From assembly GCF_017183135.1 (NCBI RefSeq), contig NZ_JADDXW010000004.1, positions 124,001-188,000 of the forward strand: a stretch of DNA of 64,000 nt. Direction: 5' to 3'. This DNA is from Aurantimonas marina. GTDB taxonomy: Bacteria; Pseudomonadota; Alphaproteobacteria; Rhizobiales; Rhizobiaceae. The notes beneath the pieces were generated by a model that was given only the letters and a program-made list of their open reading frames with translations, was not told the DNA's origin and ran no database searches. This document shows positions 47,719 through 57,124 of this stretch, piece by piece (positions within the stretch are counted from its first letter, which is position 1; each line of letters begins with the position of its first letter). A program made the translations under genes and the position numbers.

Positions 47719-48738
47719 ATGTCCGATCTCATTCTCCTCACAGGTATTTCCGGGTTCATTGCCAAACACGTCGCCCTGGAACTGCTAGCGGCTGGCTATC
47801 GGGTAAGAGGAACCGTGCGCTCGGCCGCCAAGGCCGCGTTGGTCCAAGAAACGTTGAAAAATGCCGGAGGGGCTGTCGATCGGCTGGAATTCGTCGAGGC
47901 GGATCTGACCCAGGATAACGGCTGGGATGCCGCTGTGGCCGGATGCCGCTTCGTCGTGCATACGGCCTCGCCGTTTCCCGCGAGGCAATCCAAGGATAGA
48001 TATGCGTTGGTGCCAATCGCGAGGGGCGGGACGCTCCGTGTCGTCGAGGCCGCTTCCAGGGCGGGTGTCGAGCGAATTGTTCTGACCTCCTCGGTGGCAG
48101 CGATCTATTACGGCCACGACGCGAAGCAGGGGCCGCACTATTCGGAGTCGAACTGGTCCAATGTCGAAAGTTCGCACATTTCCGACTATGCGGTCTCAAA
48201 GACGGAAGCCGAAAGGGCGGCCTGGAAAGCCGTCGAGGCGGGCGGCCCGGAACTCGCCGTCGTCAACCCCGCCTTCGTCCTCGGTCCGATGCTCGATCGG
48301 GAGACGGGCACCTCGGCGGAGCTGATCCGGACGATGCTCATGGGGCGGCTCCCGGCCGTGCCGGACATCACCTTCGGCATCGTCGATGTTCGCGACGTCG
48401 CCCGCGCGCATCTTCAGGCCATGACCGTACCCGATGCAGCGGGGCGACGGTTCATCCTGTGTGGGGGATCACTGTCAATGATGGAAATTGGTCAGTCAAT
48501 CGCGCTCGCCGAGCCGTCCGCCGCCAGCCGGGTGCCGAAACTGGTGTTGCCGGATTTTCTGGTGCGCGCGGCGGCCATCTTCACCGGGAAGGCTCGGGCG
48601 GCCGTGCCTGAGCTCGGTCGCCGGAAAATTCTGGGGACCGAGGCCGCCGAACGGACTCTCGGAATCGACTTTCGTCCGCCGCAAGTGGCCGTTGCCGCGA
48701 CGGTTCGGAGCTTGAAGGAGCTTGGCCTCGCGAATTAA
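47719..48738 (+). CDS. NAD(P)-dependent extended SDR (dihydroflavonol-reductase-like aldehyde reductase)
   Basis: A 339-residue extended short-chain dehydrogenase/reductase. The coenzyme loop LLTGISGFIAKHVA is at 6-19 (TGxxGxxxxH/K type), the catalytic Ser is in LTSSVAAIYYG (about 124-125), and Tyr157 and Lys161 form the YAVSK motif. Similar proteins reduce aldehydes, dihydroflavonols or methylglyoxal-type compounds; the substrate here is unknown. It is monocistronic, between the EAL gene (divergent) and the small peptide gene. Confidence 0.88.
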   Translation: MSDLILLTGISGFIAKHVALELLAAGYRVRGTVRSAAKAALVQETLKNAGGAVDRLEFVEADLTQDNGWDAAVAGCRFVVHTASPFPARQSKDRYALVPIARGGTLRVVEAASRAGVERIVLTSSVAAIYYGHDAKQGPHYSESNWSNVESSHISDYAVSKTEAERAAWKAVEAGGPELAVVNPAFVLGPMLDRETGTSAELIRTMLMGRLPAVPDITFGIVDVRDVARAHLQAMTVPDAAGRRFILCGGSLSMMEIGQSIALAEPSAASRVPKLVLPDFLVRAAAIFTGKARAAVPELGRRKILGTEAAERTLGIDFRPPQVAVAATVRSLKELGLAN

Positions 48739-48780
48739 GTAAGGTCGGTTTCGAAGGCAGGCATGTTCAGGCTATTAACG

Positions 48781-48788
48781 TTAACCAT
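48781..48788 (+). promoter_or_regulatory. Possible CtrA half-site
   Basis: TTAACCAT, the 8-base CtrA recognition element described for alphaproteobacteria, lies at 48781-48788 within TTAACGTTAACC. It is about 200 bases before the small peptide gene and just after the SDR stop. A single 8-mer is weak evidence. Confidence 0.3.
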
Positions 48789-48985
48789 TCGGCCGCTGAA
48801 TTTCGGAACTGTGGCGCAAATGCCATCGAAAGCCCTGCAAACCCGTGCAATAGGGGCACCGATCGCGACACTGTAAAAAATTCGTCGAAACCGAGGCAAC
48901 CAATCGCGGCTTGGGGACTTTTGTTTCCAAGACTGTGAGAACATCAGGCCAATGCGGCAACATTTACGCGGATGAAACTAGTTCG

Positions 48986-49162
48986 ATGAATAATATGAAC
49001 ACCATGAACACCACCTCGGGACGGCCTTCCATGCGCAGAACCCTGCTGACGCTCTTGGGCGCGACCGCTGCGTTCGGAATTCTGACCGCCAGCTACGCGA
49101 CCGCCGAGCTCCCCGATCAAGCTGCGGCGGCGGCGGCTATCGGCACGGTGAACCTCCGGTAA
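48986..49162 (+). CDS. Small secreted peptide (unknown function)
   Basis: A 58-residue open frame that is probably a real gene. The stretch MRRTLLTLLGATAAFGILTASYATA (from 49031, given here only by its ends MRR...ATA) is a clear signal peptide with twin arginines, a hydrophobic core and an AxA cleavage site. The mature part would be only about 18 residues (ELPDQAAAAAAIGTVNLR). A strong terminator follows 30 bases after the stop. Start is uncertain: ATGs at 48986, 48995, 49004 and 49031 are all in frame; the repeated N-terminal MN motif at 48986-49010 is odd. No family is recognised. The 247 bases between the SDR stop and this gene show only the TTAACCAT element. Confidence 0.5.
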   Translation: MNNMNTMNTTSGRPSMRRTLLTLLGATAAFGILTASYATAELPDQAAAAAAIGTVNLR

Positions 49163-49192
49163 GATCGATACTCCCGAGCTACTGAAATGATG

Positions 49193-49219
49193 AAAGGGGC
49201 CTTATCCAGGCCCCTTTTT
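49193..49219 (+). terminator. Terminator after the small peptide gene
   Basis: AAAGGGGCC at 49193-49201 pairs with GGCCCCTTT at 49209-49217 around a 7-base loop, ending in TTTTT (49215-49219). A textbook intrinsic terminator that closes the transcript of the small gene. Confidence 0.85.
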
Positions 49220-49272
49220 CATGGCTTCCATCTGGTTTAAAGCGGGGCCGGCTTCCAAGGGCGAGTCGGTGG

Positions 49273-50871
49273 GTGAACGACAGGCGGGTGATGCGGTCAC
49301 AACGGGTTTTATGGGTCGCTTTGATCGCGACTTTCCTAACAGTGTCTCCAACGCTTGGGGCTGATCACGGCTGGAGCGTTGGCGGCTGGATCAGTAGATT
49401 GCTCGGTGGGCAGACGACGGATGGCGGCGGTGACGGTGGCGGGGTGCAGCCATCGTCGGATGGGCGAGATCGACCGGCTCGAGATCGACAGGCTTCTGAG
49501 TCCGGTGAGGGCAGCGTGGTTCCGTTGCCGGACGCTGTCGCTGCCGAAACGAAGACCGTGCCGTCGGGCCGGGCGGAAATCGATCTCTCTTTCGCTCCGC
49601 TCGTCGAGGAAACGGCACCAGCCGTCGTGAATGTCTATGCGGCGCGCATCGTCCCGACGCGGCAATCACCCTTCGCGAACGATCCCTTCTTCGGCCAGTT
49701 TTTTGGTCAACGATTCGACAACCGGCCGCGTATGGAGTCGGCGCTCGGTTCCGGTGTGATCATTGATCCCTCCGGCCTGGTTGTCACCAACAATCACGTG
49801 GTTGAGAACGCCGACGAGGTGAAGATCGCCTTCAGCGACGGCCGGGAGTTCGAGACGAAAGTGCTGCTCAAGGACGCGAAAGTGGACCTGGCGGTGCTTG
49901 CGATCGAGGGCGAAGGGCCGTTCCCGTCGCTGCCGATCGCCGACTCCGACGAGTTGGAGATTGGCGATCTCGTCCTGGCGATCGGCAACCCGTTCGGCAT
50001 CGGCCAGACCGTCACGACCGGTATCGTCTCGGCGCTGGCGCGAAATCATATCGGCGTCAACGACTTCGGCTTCTTCATTCAGACCGACGCGGCGATCAAC
50101 CCCGGCAATTCCGGCGGCGCGCTGATCGACATGAAGGGCCGGCTCGTCGGCGTGAACACGGCGATCTTCTCGCGGTCCGGCGGCTCCAACGGTATCGGTT
50201 TCGCAATCCCGTCCAACATGGTGGCGAGCTTCCAGCGCGCCGCCAAGGCGGGCGGCCGCTTCGAGCGTCCCTATGTCGGTGCAACCTTCGCGTCGGTCAC
50301 GCCCGATATCGCCGATGCGCTCGGTCTTCCCCGGCCGACCGGCGCGCTGGTGCAGGCGGTGATGAACGATAGCCCAGCCGCGCAGGCCGGCATCACGGTC
50401 GGTGACGTCATCCTGTCGGTCGATGGCTTTGCGATCGACAATCCCGACGCGCTCGGTTACCGGCTGGCGACAGCCGGCGTCGGGCGCACGGCGAAGATGC
50501 GCGTTTTGCGAGGCGACGAGCGGGAAACCATTGAACTGCCGCTGGAGGCGGCGCCCGAGATCCCGCCGCGCGACGAGCGCAGCCTGTCCGGCAACAACCC
50601 GTTCTCCGGCGCCACGGTGCTCAACCTGTCGCCACGCGTCGCCGAGGAGCGGGGTCTGCCGGCGGACAAGACCGGGGTCGTCGTGGCGGCCGTCAAACGC
50701 GGATCACTGGCGCAGCGCTTCGGCTTGCGGCCGAACGATATTCTTTTGACCGTCAACGGCGATGTCATCGCCTCGACGCGGTCGTTGGAGGGAATGCTGA
50801 AACGGCGTTATCGCGGCTGGCAATTCGAGGTCGAGCGGGACGGTCGTCGCATGACTCAATTGGTGCGCTGA
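49273..50871 (+). CDS. Do-family periplasmic serine protease (DegP/HtrA-like)
   Basis: A 532-residue periplasmic protease and chaperone for misfolded envelope proteins. A signal peptide (about 1-30, ending TLGA) is followed by a Gly-rich low-complexity stretch (about 45-80). The catalytic triad is His175 (TNNHVV), Asp205 (KVDLAV) and Ser280 (NPGNSGGA). Two PDZ domains lie at about 325-415 and 435-525. The GTG at 49273 gives a longer n-region; the ATG at 49291 is also possible. It is followed by rarA two bases later, a pairing common in this group. DegP, DegQ and MucD cannot be told apart by eye. Confidence 0.92.
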   Translation: MNDRRVMRSQRVLWVALIATFLTVSPTLGADHGWSVGGWISRLLGGQTTDGGGDGGGVQPSSDGRDRPARDRQASESGEGSVVPLPDAVAAETKTVPSGRAEIDLSFAPLVEETAPAVVNVYAARIVPTRQSPFANDPFFGQFFGQRFDNRPRMESALGSGVIIDPSGLVVTNNHVVENADEVKIAFSDGREFETKVLLKDAKVDLAVLAIEGEGPFPSLPIADSDELEIGDLVLAIGNPFGIGQTVTTGIVSALARNHIGVNDFGFFIQTDAAINPGNSGGALIDMKGRLVGVNTAIFSRSGGSNGIGFAIPSNMVASFQRAAKAGGRFERPYVGATFASVTPDIADALGLPRPTGALVQAVMNDSPAAQAGITVGDVILSVDGFAIDNPDALGYRLATAGVGRTAKMRVLRGDERETIELPLEAAPEIPPRDERSLSGNNPFSGATVLNLSPRVAEERGLPADKTGVVVAAVKRGSLAQRFGLRPNDILLTVNGDVIASTRSLEGMLKRRYRGWQFEVERDGRRMTQLVR

Positions 50872-50872
50872 C

Positions 50873-52225
50873 TTGGCGGATCTCTTCGGCGGGGGCGATT
50901 CGGGGACGTCGATCCGCACAGGGAAGAGCGGGCAGATGCCGGCCGATGATCCGTCCCGGCCGCTCGCCGATCGACTGCGACCGCGCACGCTCGCCGAGGT
51001 CGTCGGCCAGGAGCATCTGACCGGGGAGGGCGGTGTGCTGTCGCGCATGCTCGCAACCGGCAGCCTTGGCTCTATGATCTTCTGGGGGCCACCCGGCACC
51101 GGGAAAACCACAGTCGCGCGACTTCTCGCCAATGAGGTCGATTATGCTTTCGAGCAGATTTCGGCGATCTTTTCCGGCGTCGCGGACCTCAAGAAGGTAT
51201 TCGAGGCGGCGCGCCTGCGCCGCTCCAACGGCAGACGGACGCTGCTTTTCGTCGACGAGATACATCGCTTCAATCGGGCGCAGCAGGATTCGTTCCTGCC
51301 GGTGATGGAGGACGGCACGGTCGTCCTCGTCGGCGCCACGACCGAAAACCCGTCCTTCGAGCTCAACGCGGCGCTTTTGTCGCGGGCCCGGGTCCTGACC
51401 TTTCGCCCGCATGGGTCGGACAGCCTCGTCAAGCTGCTCGCGCGGGCCGAGGCAGCGGAAGGGCGGCCCTTGCCGCTCGACGAGGAGGCGCGGGCGGTGC
51501 TCTTGCGGATGGCCGATGGCGACGGTCGCGCAATCCTGACATTGGCAGAGGAGACCTGGCGTGCCGGCCGGGCGGGCGAGATCTTCGACGCGGCCAGCTT
51601 GCAGGACATCGTCCAACGTCGGGCGCCGGTCTACGACAAGGGTCAGGACGGCCATTACAACCTGATCTCCGCTCTGCATAAATCGGTGCGTGGATCGGAC
51701 CCGGACGCGGCGCTCTACTGGCTTTGTCGAATGCTCGATGCCGGCGAGGACCCGCTCTATCTTGGGCGGCGGCTGGTGCGGATGGCGGCCGAAGATATCG
51801 GGTTGGCCGATCCGCGGGCGCTTGGCATCGCGCTCGCAGCCAAGGACGCCTACGACTATCTCGGCTCGCCGGAAGGTGAACTCGCGCTCGCCGAAGCGAC
51901 GGTGTACCTGGCGTCGGCACCGAAATCCAACGCGGTGTACCTGGCCTACAAGGCGGCCATGCGGGCGGCCAAGGAGCATGGTTCGCTGCTGCCGCCCAAG
52001 CATATCCTCAACGCCCCGACGACGCTGATGCGCTCGGAGGGTTACGGCGCCGGCTATGCCTACGATCACGACGCGCCGGACGCGTTTTCCGGCCAAAGCT
52101 ATTTTCCCGACGACATGGAACGGCCGGTTTTCTACCGACCGACGGAGCGGGGGGCTGAGGTTTCGATCGGCGAACGTTTGCAACATTGGGCCAATCTTCG
52201 TGAGAGACGCGGTCTGGAAAGCTGA
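50873..52225 (+). CDS. rarA: Replication-associated recombination protein A
   Basis: A 450-residue AAA+ ATPase of the clamp-loader-like RarA/MgsA/WRNIP1 family that acts at stalled replication forks. Walker A is [10 protein letters not shown] (71-80), Walker B is DEIH (128-131), and sensor 1 follows in [13 protein letters not shown]. The C-terminal half is the helical tetramerisation domain. The TTG at 50873 gives MADLFGGGD, matching the family's MxDLF start, and lies two bases after the protease stop. Confidence 0.93.
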   Translation: MADLFGGGDSGTSIRTGKSGQMPADDPSRPLADRLRPRTLAEVVGQEHLTGEGGVLSRMLATGSLGSMIFWGPPGTGKTTVARLLANEVDYAFEQISAIFSGVADLKKVFEAARLRRSNGRRTLLFVDEIHRFNRAQQDSFLPVMEDGTVVLVGATTENPSFELNAALLSRARVLTFRPHGSDSLVKLLARAEAAEGRPLPLDEEARAVLLRMADGDGRAILTLAEETWRAGRAGEIFDAASLQDIVQRRAPVYDKGQDGHYNLISALHKSVRGSDPDAALYWLCRMLDAGEDPLYLGRRLVRMAAEDIGLADPRALGIALAAKDAYDYLGSPEGELALAEATVYLASAPKSNAVYLAYKAAMRAAKEHGSLLPPKHILNAPTTLMRSEGYGAGYAYDHDAPDAFSGQSYFPDDMERPVFYRPTERGAEVSIGERLQHWANLRERRGLES

Positions 52226-52380
52226 TACGTTAGAAACATCTCGACAATTCTGCCCGCACTGCCGTCGCAATGGGTGCGGAATGGCTGGATTTGTGCCAAG
52301 GTAACAGTGAGTCCACATTCGTAAGAACCACTGTACTTCTTTGCGATCCATTCCAGTACCGTTTTGAAAGTGAGGTTTCG

Positions 52381-53997
52381 ATGTCGCTCGAACCTGGCCA
52401 GTTGGCCGAACATTCCGTCACCGACTACGAGGTCGGGCAGGACAATTTGCGAAAATACGGCCTCGATATCCACAATCCGGTGTTTCCGATTTCCGCCGGC
52501 CTGATCATCGCCTTCGTCGCTTTCACGCTGCTGTTCCCGACCGTCGCCGACGATTTCTTCGGCTGGCTGCGCCCAGCGCTGACTGCGAACTTCGACTGGG
52601 TCTTCCTCATCGCGGGCAACATTTTCGTCCTTTTCTGCCTGTTCCTCATCGTGTCGCCCTACGGCTCGATTCGGCTGGGCGGCAAGGATGCCAAACCGGA
52701 ATATGGCTATTTCGGCTGGTTCGCGATGCTGTTCGCGGCCGGCATGGGCATTGGCCTGATGTTCTACGGCGTTTCGGAACCGATCTCGCACTTTTCCACG
52801 TCGCTCGCAGGCGATTCCTGGGCGCCCCTTGGTGGCGCTGTCGGCGATACCGAGGCGTCCCGCCGGCTCGGCATGGCCGCGACGATCTATCACTGGGGGC
52901 TTCACCCTTGGGCGATTTATGCCGTGGTTGCTCTGGCGCTGGCTTTCTTCAGCTATAATTGGGGCCTGCCGCTCACCATGCGCTCGGCCTTCTACCCCGT
53001 TCTTGGCGATCGCGTCTGGGGCTGGCCGGGCCATGTCATCGATACGCTGGCCGTCTTCGCCACCCTGTTCGGCCTCGCCACGTCGCTCGGCTTCGGCGCG
53101 GAGCAGGCGGTTGCCGGCCTGAACTATCTCTTTGGCGTGCCGGCCACGACGTTCAGCAAGATCGTCCTGATCATCGTCATCACAGGCGTCGCGCTAGCGT
53201 CCGTGGTCGCCGGGCTCGATGCGGGTGTGAAACGACTGTCTGAGATCAATATGGGTCTCGCGCTGCTCTTGCTGGGGTTCATCTTTCTGGTCGGACCGAC
53301 CATGGATGTCGTCCGCGGCTTCTTCGGCAATTCGCTTGCCTATCTGCGCGAGGTCGTCCCGCTTTCCAATCCGTTCGGCCGCGGCGACGACAACTTCAGA
53401 GAGGGCTGGACCAGCTTCTATTGGGCCTGGTGGATGAGCTGGTCACCCTTCGTCGGCATGTTCATCGCGCGGGTGTCGCGCGGCCGGACTGTCCGCGAGT
53501 TTCTCACTTGCGTCCTGATCATCCCAACGATCGTGTCGATCATCTGGATGACGGTGTTCGGCGGAACGGCCCTCACCGAAACGATCGACGGCTTCGCCGG
53601 CATCGTCGACGCGGCGCTCGAAGTGAAGCTCTTCGTCATGCTTGGCCAATTGCCGCTAACGGCGATCACCTCCTTCATCGGTATCGTTCTGGTCATCGTG
53701 TTCTTCGTCACCTCGTCCGACTCCGGTTCGCTGGTCATCGATACGATCACCGCCGGCGGCAAGATTGACGCGCCGGTCCCGCAGCGAATCTTCTGGGCAA
53801 CCTTCGAGGGCCTCGTCGCAATCGCGCTTCTGGTCGGCGGCGGGCTTGCCGCGCTCCAGGGCGCGGCGATCGCGACGGGCTTTCCATTTGCGTTCCTGCT
53901 CCTGGCATTGTGCTGGTCGACCATGCGCGGGCTCCATGCCGAACGGCGCCAGCCGTTCCTCGAACAGGCGAAGGCCGAGGCAGAGGCCGCGGAATAG
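52381..53997 (+). CDS. BCCT family transporter
   Basis: A 538-residue sodium- or proton-coupled transporter of betaine, choline or carnitine type, with about twelve predicted membrane spans. The family's hallmark segment is seen at about residues 340-365 (FYWAWWMSWSPFVGMFIARVS followed by RGRT), including the Trp-rich substrate-site helix. The ATG at 52381 follows AGTGAGG; the frame is open from 52270 but not conserved. A 155-base gap after rarA presumably holds its own promoter. The substrate is probably an osmolyte; which one is unknown. Confidence 0.9.
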   Translation: MSLEPGQLAEHSVTDYEVGQDNLRKYGLDIHNPVFPISAGLIIAFVAFTLLFPTVADDFFGWLRPALTANFDWVFLIAGNIFVLFCLFLIVSPYGSIRLGGKDAKPEYGYFGWFAMLFAAGMGIGLMFYGVSEPISHFSTSLAGDSWAPLGGAVGDTEASRRLGMAATIYHWGLHPWAIYAVVALALAFFSYNWGLPLTMRSAFYPVLGDRVWGWPGHVIDTLAVFATLFGLATSLGFGAEQAVAGLNYLFGVPATTFSKIVLIIVITGVALASVVAGLDAGVKRLSEINMGLALLLLGFIFLVGPTMDVVRGFFGNSLAYLREVVPLSNPFGRGDDNFREGWTSFYWAWWMSWSPFVGMFIARVSRGRTVREFLTCVLIIPTIVSIIWMTVFGGTALTETIDGFAGIVDAALEVKLFVMLGQLPLTAITSFIGIVLVIVFFVTSSDSGSLVIDTITAGGKIDAPVPQRIFWATFEGLVAIALLVGGGLAALQGAAIATGFPFAFLLLALCWSTMRGLHAERRQPFLEQAKAEAEAAE

Positions 53998-54101
53998 CGG
54001 TTCCGCCACGGTTTGGGGCGGCGCCGGCAATCTGAGCTCGGCGTCGCCGCGCGCCGATCGTGTGGCTAGCCTCGCTGCAACGCGGCGGTTATAGAGACCG
54101 C

Positions 54102-54479
54102 ATGTATCACCTCATCCTCGTCGCGGCGGGCGGCGCGACCGGTGCGAGTCTTCGACATTTATCGAATCTTGCCGCGCTTCGTCTTCTCGGTCCGAACTTT
54201 CCGTTCGGTACGGCCTTCGTGAACGTCTCCGGATCGTTCCTGATGGGTATCGTGATGGAGATCGTCGCGCGCCGCTTCGGTGCATCGAATGAATTGCGGC
54301 TGTTCCTCGCCGTCGGGCTGCTGGGCGGGTTCACCACCTTCTCGTCCTTCTCGCTTGATGCCGTGGCGCTGTATGAGCGCGGAGCGTTCGGTTTGGCGGC
54401 GTTTTACGTCATCGGTTCCGTCGTCGCGGGCATTGCGGCGCTGTTTGCCGGGTTCGCTGCGGCACGGGGGCTCGTCTGA
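54102..54479 (+). CDS. crcB: Fluoride exporter CrcB
   Basis: A 125-residue four-span membrane protein of the Fluc family, working as an antiparallel dimer that lets fluoride leave the cell. GGATGASLRHL, the FPFGTAFVNVSGSFLMG element and GLLGGFTTFSSFS are diagnostic. The start is the ATG at 54102. No fluoride riboswitch is seen upstream. It overlaps the next gene by one base. Confidence 0.93.
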   Translation: MYHLILVAAGGATGASLRHLSNLAALRLLGPNFPFGTAFVNVSGSFLMGIVMEIVARRFGASNELRLFLAVGLLGGFTTFSSFSLDAVALYERGAFGLAAFYVIGSVVAGIAALFAGFAAARGLV

Positions 54480-55501
54480 TGGCGGCTGAGGCGAGCCAAG
54501 CAAAGGAAATGACGATGACGTCTGTCGAACAGCGACGGATCGAGGAGGACGAGGCCGGCTTGCGCCTCGACCGCTGGTTCAAGCTGCACTATCCGGGTCT
54601 CGGCTTCGGTCATCTGCAGAAGCTGCTGCGCTCGGGCCAGGTGCGGATCGATGGTGGCCGCGCCAAGTCGGACACGCGGGTTCTCGCCGGGCAGATGGTC
54701 CGCGTGCCGCCGATGGGAACCGACTTGGCACGCGGTAAGGTCGGCCCGCTGACCCGCAACACGATCCGCGACCAGCATGATGGCGACGTTTTGGCGCAGA
54801 TGCTGATCTACGAGGACGCAAAGGTCTATGTCTTCAACAAGCCGGCCGGCCTCGCTGTCCAGGGCGGCTCGGGCGTTTCCCGGCATGTCGACAAGATGCT
54901 GGAGGCCTGGCGCAGCCGCAAGGGCGAGAAGCCGCGGCTCGTCCACCGGCTCGACCGCGACACGTCCGGCGTTCTCGTCGTCGCCCGCACGCGCGGCGCC
55001 GCGACGGCGCTGACCAAGGCGTTTCGCGAGCGCGATACCAAAAAGGTCTATTGGGCGGTGGTCAAAGGCGTCCCCACACCACGGGACGGGCGCATCTCGA
55101 CCTTCCTCGTCAAGGAGCAGACGGAGGACGGCGACCGGATGCGCGTCGCCAAACACGGCGAGGAGGGTGCCGATCACGCGCTGACCCATTACCGGGTAAT
55201 CGAGAATCTCGCTCAGAACTTCGCTTGGATCGAGTTCGAGCCCTATACGGGGCGGACACATCAGCTGCGTGTCCACGCTCTTCATATCGGGCATCCGATC
55301 CTCGGCGATCCGAAATATTTCGAGCACGACACCAATTGGGAGTTTCCCGGCGGCGTGCAGAAGCGGCTGCATCTGCATGCGCGCCGCATCGTCATTCCGC
55401 ATCCGGACGGCGGTGTCGTCGATCAGATTGCGCCGCTGCCGCCGCATATGGTGCAGACCTTCAACCTGTTCGGTTTCGACGAAGGCGCGTTGGGCGACTG
55501 A
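54479..55501 (+). CDS. RluC/RluD-family 23S rRNA pseudouridine synthase
   Basis: A 340-residue enzyme that isomerises uridine to pseudouridine in 23S rRNA. An N-terminal S4 RNA-binding domain (about 20-80) precedes the catalytic domain, in which the motif RLVHRLDRDTSGVL at about 156-169 contains the catalytic aspartate. The C-terminal EPYTGRTHQLRVH is also typical. The synteny with crcB and a HAD gene suggests RluC specificity. Starts at 54479, overlapping the crcB stop; its stop overlaps the next ATG, so the three are coupled. An in-frame ATG at 54512 is an alternative start. Confidence 0.92.
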   Translation: MAAEASQAKEMTMTSVEQRRIEEDEAGLRLDRWFKLHYPGLGFGHLQKLLRSGQVRIDGGRAKSDTRVLAGQMVRVPPMGTDLARGKVGPLTRNTIRDQHDGDVLAQMLIYEDAKVYVFNKPAGLAVQGGSGVSRHVDKMLEAWRSRKGEKPRLVHRLDRDTSGVLVVARTRGAATALTKAFRERDTKKVYWAVVKGVPTPRDGRISTFLVKEQTEDGDRMRVAKHGEEGADHALTHYRVIENLAQNFAWIEFEPYTGRTHQLRVHALHIGHPILGDPKYFEHDTNWEFPGGVQKRLHLHARRIVIPHPDGGVVDQIAPLPPHMVQTFNLFGFDEGALGD

Positions 55502-56208
55502 TGCGGGCGGTTCTGTTCGACTGTGACGGCACCATCGCCGATAGCTGCGGCCTGATCTGCGACATCATGCGGCGGGTCTTTGCCGAGCACGGCTTGCCGG
55601 AGCCGGCGGACGTGGAAACGCGTGGCATCATCGGCCTGTCCCTGGACGTCGCGATCGGCCGCCTGCATCCTGCCGCCGAGCCGCCATTGCTCGCCGCGAT
55701 GGTCGAGGGCTACCGCCGTACTTTTCGCGAGTCGCGGGCGGACGAGCGGTTTCGCGAGACACTGTTTCCGGGCATGAAGGAGCTGATCGATCGGCTCGCG
55801 GTGCGCGAAGACGTTCTGCTCGCCATGGTCACCGGCAAATCGCGCCGCGGTGTGGCGGCGATCTGCGAGGCGCATGGCATGGAGACGACGTTCCACGCCG
55901 TGCGGACCGCCGACGATTGTCCCTCCAAGCCACATCCGGCGATGGTCGAGGAGTGCTGCGCCGAATTCGGGCTGGATCCTTGCCATGCGCTCGTCGTCGG
56001 CGATTCCGTCTACGACATCGAGATGGCGAAGACGGCCGGGGCGTCGGCGCTGGGCGTTGCCTGGGGCACCCACGAAGCTGCCCCGCTGCTCGCCTCCGGC
56101 GCTTACGCAGTGGCCGAGACGGTCGAAGAACTCGAGGCACTCATCGACGCCTGGCTGCCTGGCGACCCGGTCCCATCGCAACGCGGCCAATGGGTGGCGG
56201 CTGACTGA
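55501..56208 (+). CDS. HAD-family hydrolase (phosphoglycolate-phosphatase-like)
   Basis: A 235-residue HAD-IA phosphatase. Motif I is LFDCDGTIADS (Asp8 and Asp10), motif II MVTGKS, motif III SKPHPAM and motif IV VVGDSVYDIEMA, with a helical cap after motif I. The ATG at 55501 overlaps the stop of the pseudouridine synthase gene. In Hyphomicrobiales such a gene regularly follows rluC; its substrate is unknown. It is only distantly similar to the HAD protein encoded at 12835-13467. Confidence 0.88.
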   Translation: MRAVLFDCDGTIADSCGLICDIMRRVFAEHGLPEPADVETRGIIGLSLDVAIGRLHPAAEPPLLAAMVEGYRRTFRESRADERFRETLFPGMKELIDRLAVREDVLLAMVTGKSRRGVAAICEAHGMETTFHAVRTADDCPSKPHPAMVEECCAEFGLDPCHALVVGDSVYDIEMAKTAGASALGVAWGTHEAAPLLASGAYAVAETVEELEALIDAWLPGDPVPSQRGQWVAAD

Positions 56209-56248
56209 TGCCGCGTTCGGCTCTCGCCATGACGACAGGAGACACCCG

Positions 56249-56971
56249 ATGACCGCCGGAACGAATCGATCCGAACTGCCCAAACGATTCTACCAGACCG
56301 TCACGCTGGCCGAGGCCGCCGGTGGATTCTCCATTCTTTTGGACGGCCGGCCGGTGAAGACGCCGGGACGGCGTCCGCTGGCCGTGCCGCTGCGCGACGC
56401 CGCCGAGACACTCGCTGCCGAATGGGAGGCCCAGCGCGAGCGGATCGATCCGGCGAGGATGCCGATGACGCGGCTGGTCAACACGGTCATCGAGGCGATC
56501 GCCGACGATCCGGTTCCGGTGCGCGACGATATCGGCCGCTATGTGGAGACCGATCTCCTGTTCTACCGGGCCGGCTCGCCGGAACGGCTCGCACAGCGCC
56601 AGCGCGAGCGCTGGGACCCGATTCTCGATTGGGCGAAGGACAGCTTCGGCGGACGCTTCGTGCTCGCCGAGGGCGTCATGCATGTCGCCCAGCCGCCGGC
56701 CTCGCTGGAGGGGTTTCGTTCGCGGTTGGCCAAGATCAACGATCCATTCCGCATCGCCGCGATGCATCAGGCGACGACGCTCACCGGCTCGGCGCTGCTT
56801 GCGCTCGCCGTCGCCGAAGGGCGGCTTTCGGCCGAGGAAGCCTGGTCGCTGGGGCATCTCGACGAGGACTGGAACATCGAACAATGGGGCGCCGACGAAG
56901 AGGCCGCGGCCCGGCGCGGCCAGCGCTGGGAGGAGATGCGCGTGGCGGCGGTTTTCCTGGGGCGCCCATAG
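56249..56971 (+). CDS. ATP12 family chaperone
   Basis: A 240-residue protein of the ATP12/ATPAF2 family, which in mitochondria helps assemble the F1 ATPase by binding free alpha subunits; the alphaproteobacterial proteins are thought to act similarly. The segment GRPVKTPGRRPLAVP, the TDLLFYRA element and WGADEEA at the end are family markers. The start is the ATG at 56249 with ACAGGAGA upstream; the frame is open from 55850 but overlaps the HAD gene there. The family is a good alphaproteobacterial indicator. Confidence 0.92.
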   Translation: MTAGTNRSELPKRFYQTVTLAEAAGGFSILLDGRPVKTPGRRPLAVPLRDAAETLAAEWEAQRERIDPARMPMTRLVNTVIEAIADDPVPVRDDIGRYVETDLLFYRAGSPERLAQRQRERWDPILDWAKDSFGGRFVLAEGVMHVAQPPASLEGFRSRLAKINDPFRIAAMHQATTLTGSALLALAVAEGRLSAEEAWSLGHLDEDWNIEQWGADEEAAARRGQRWEEMRVAAVFLGRP

Positions 56972-57124
56972 CGCAAAAGGGCGTGTCGCTCGCGCAAAGC
57001 CTGGCCTATTCGACCTACCGCCGATTGCCGATGCCGTTCGATGCATTTATCCCGGTATGACGATGCCATGAAGCAGGCGCGTCGGCCGATACGCAGGCCG
57101 AGCGCGCAGGGGGGGGACGAAACG

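Noticed and set aside
53998-54101. Possible fluoride riboswitch before crcB
   Set aside because: The conserved elements of the crcB RNA motif are not present in the 104 bases between the transporter and crcB.
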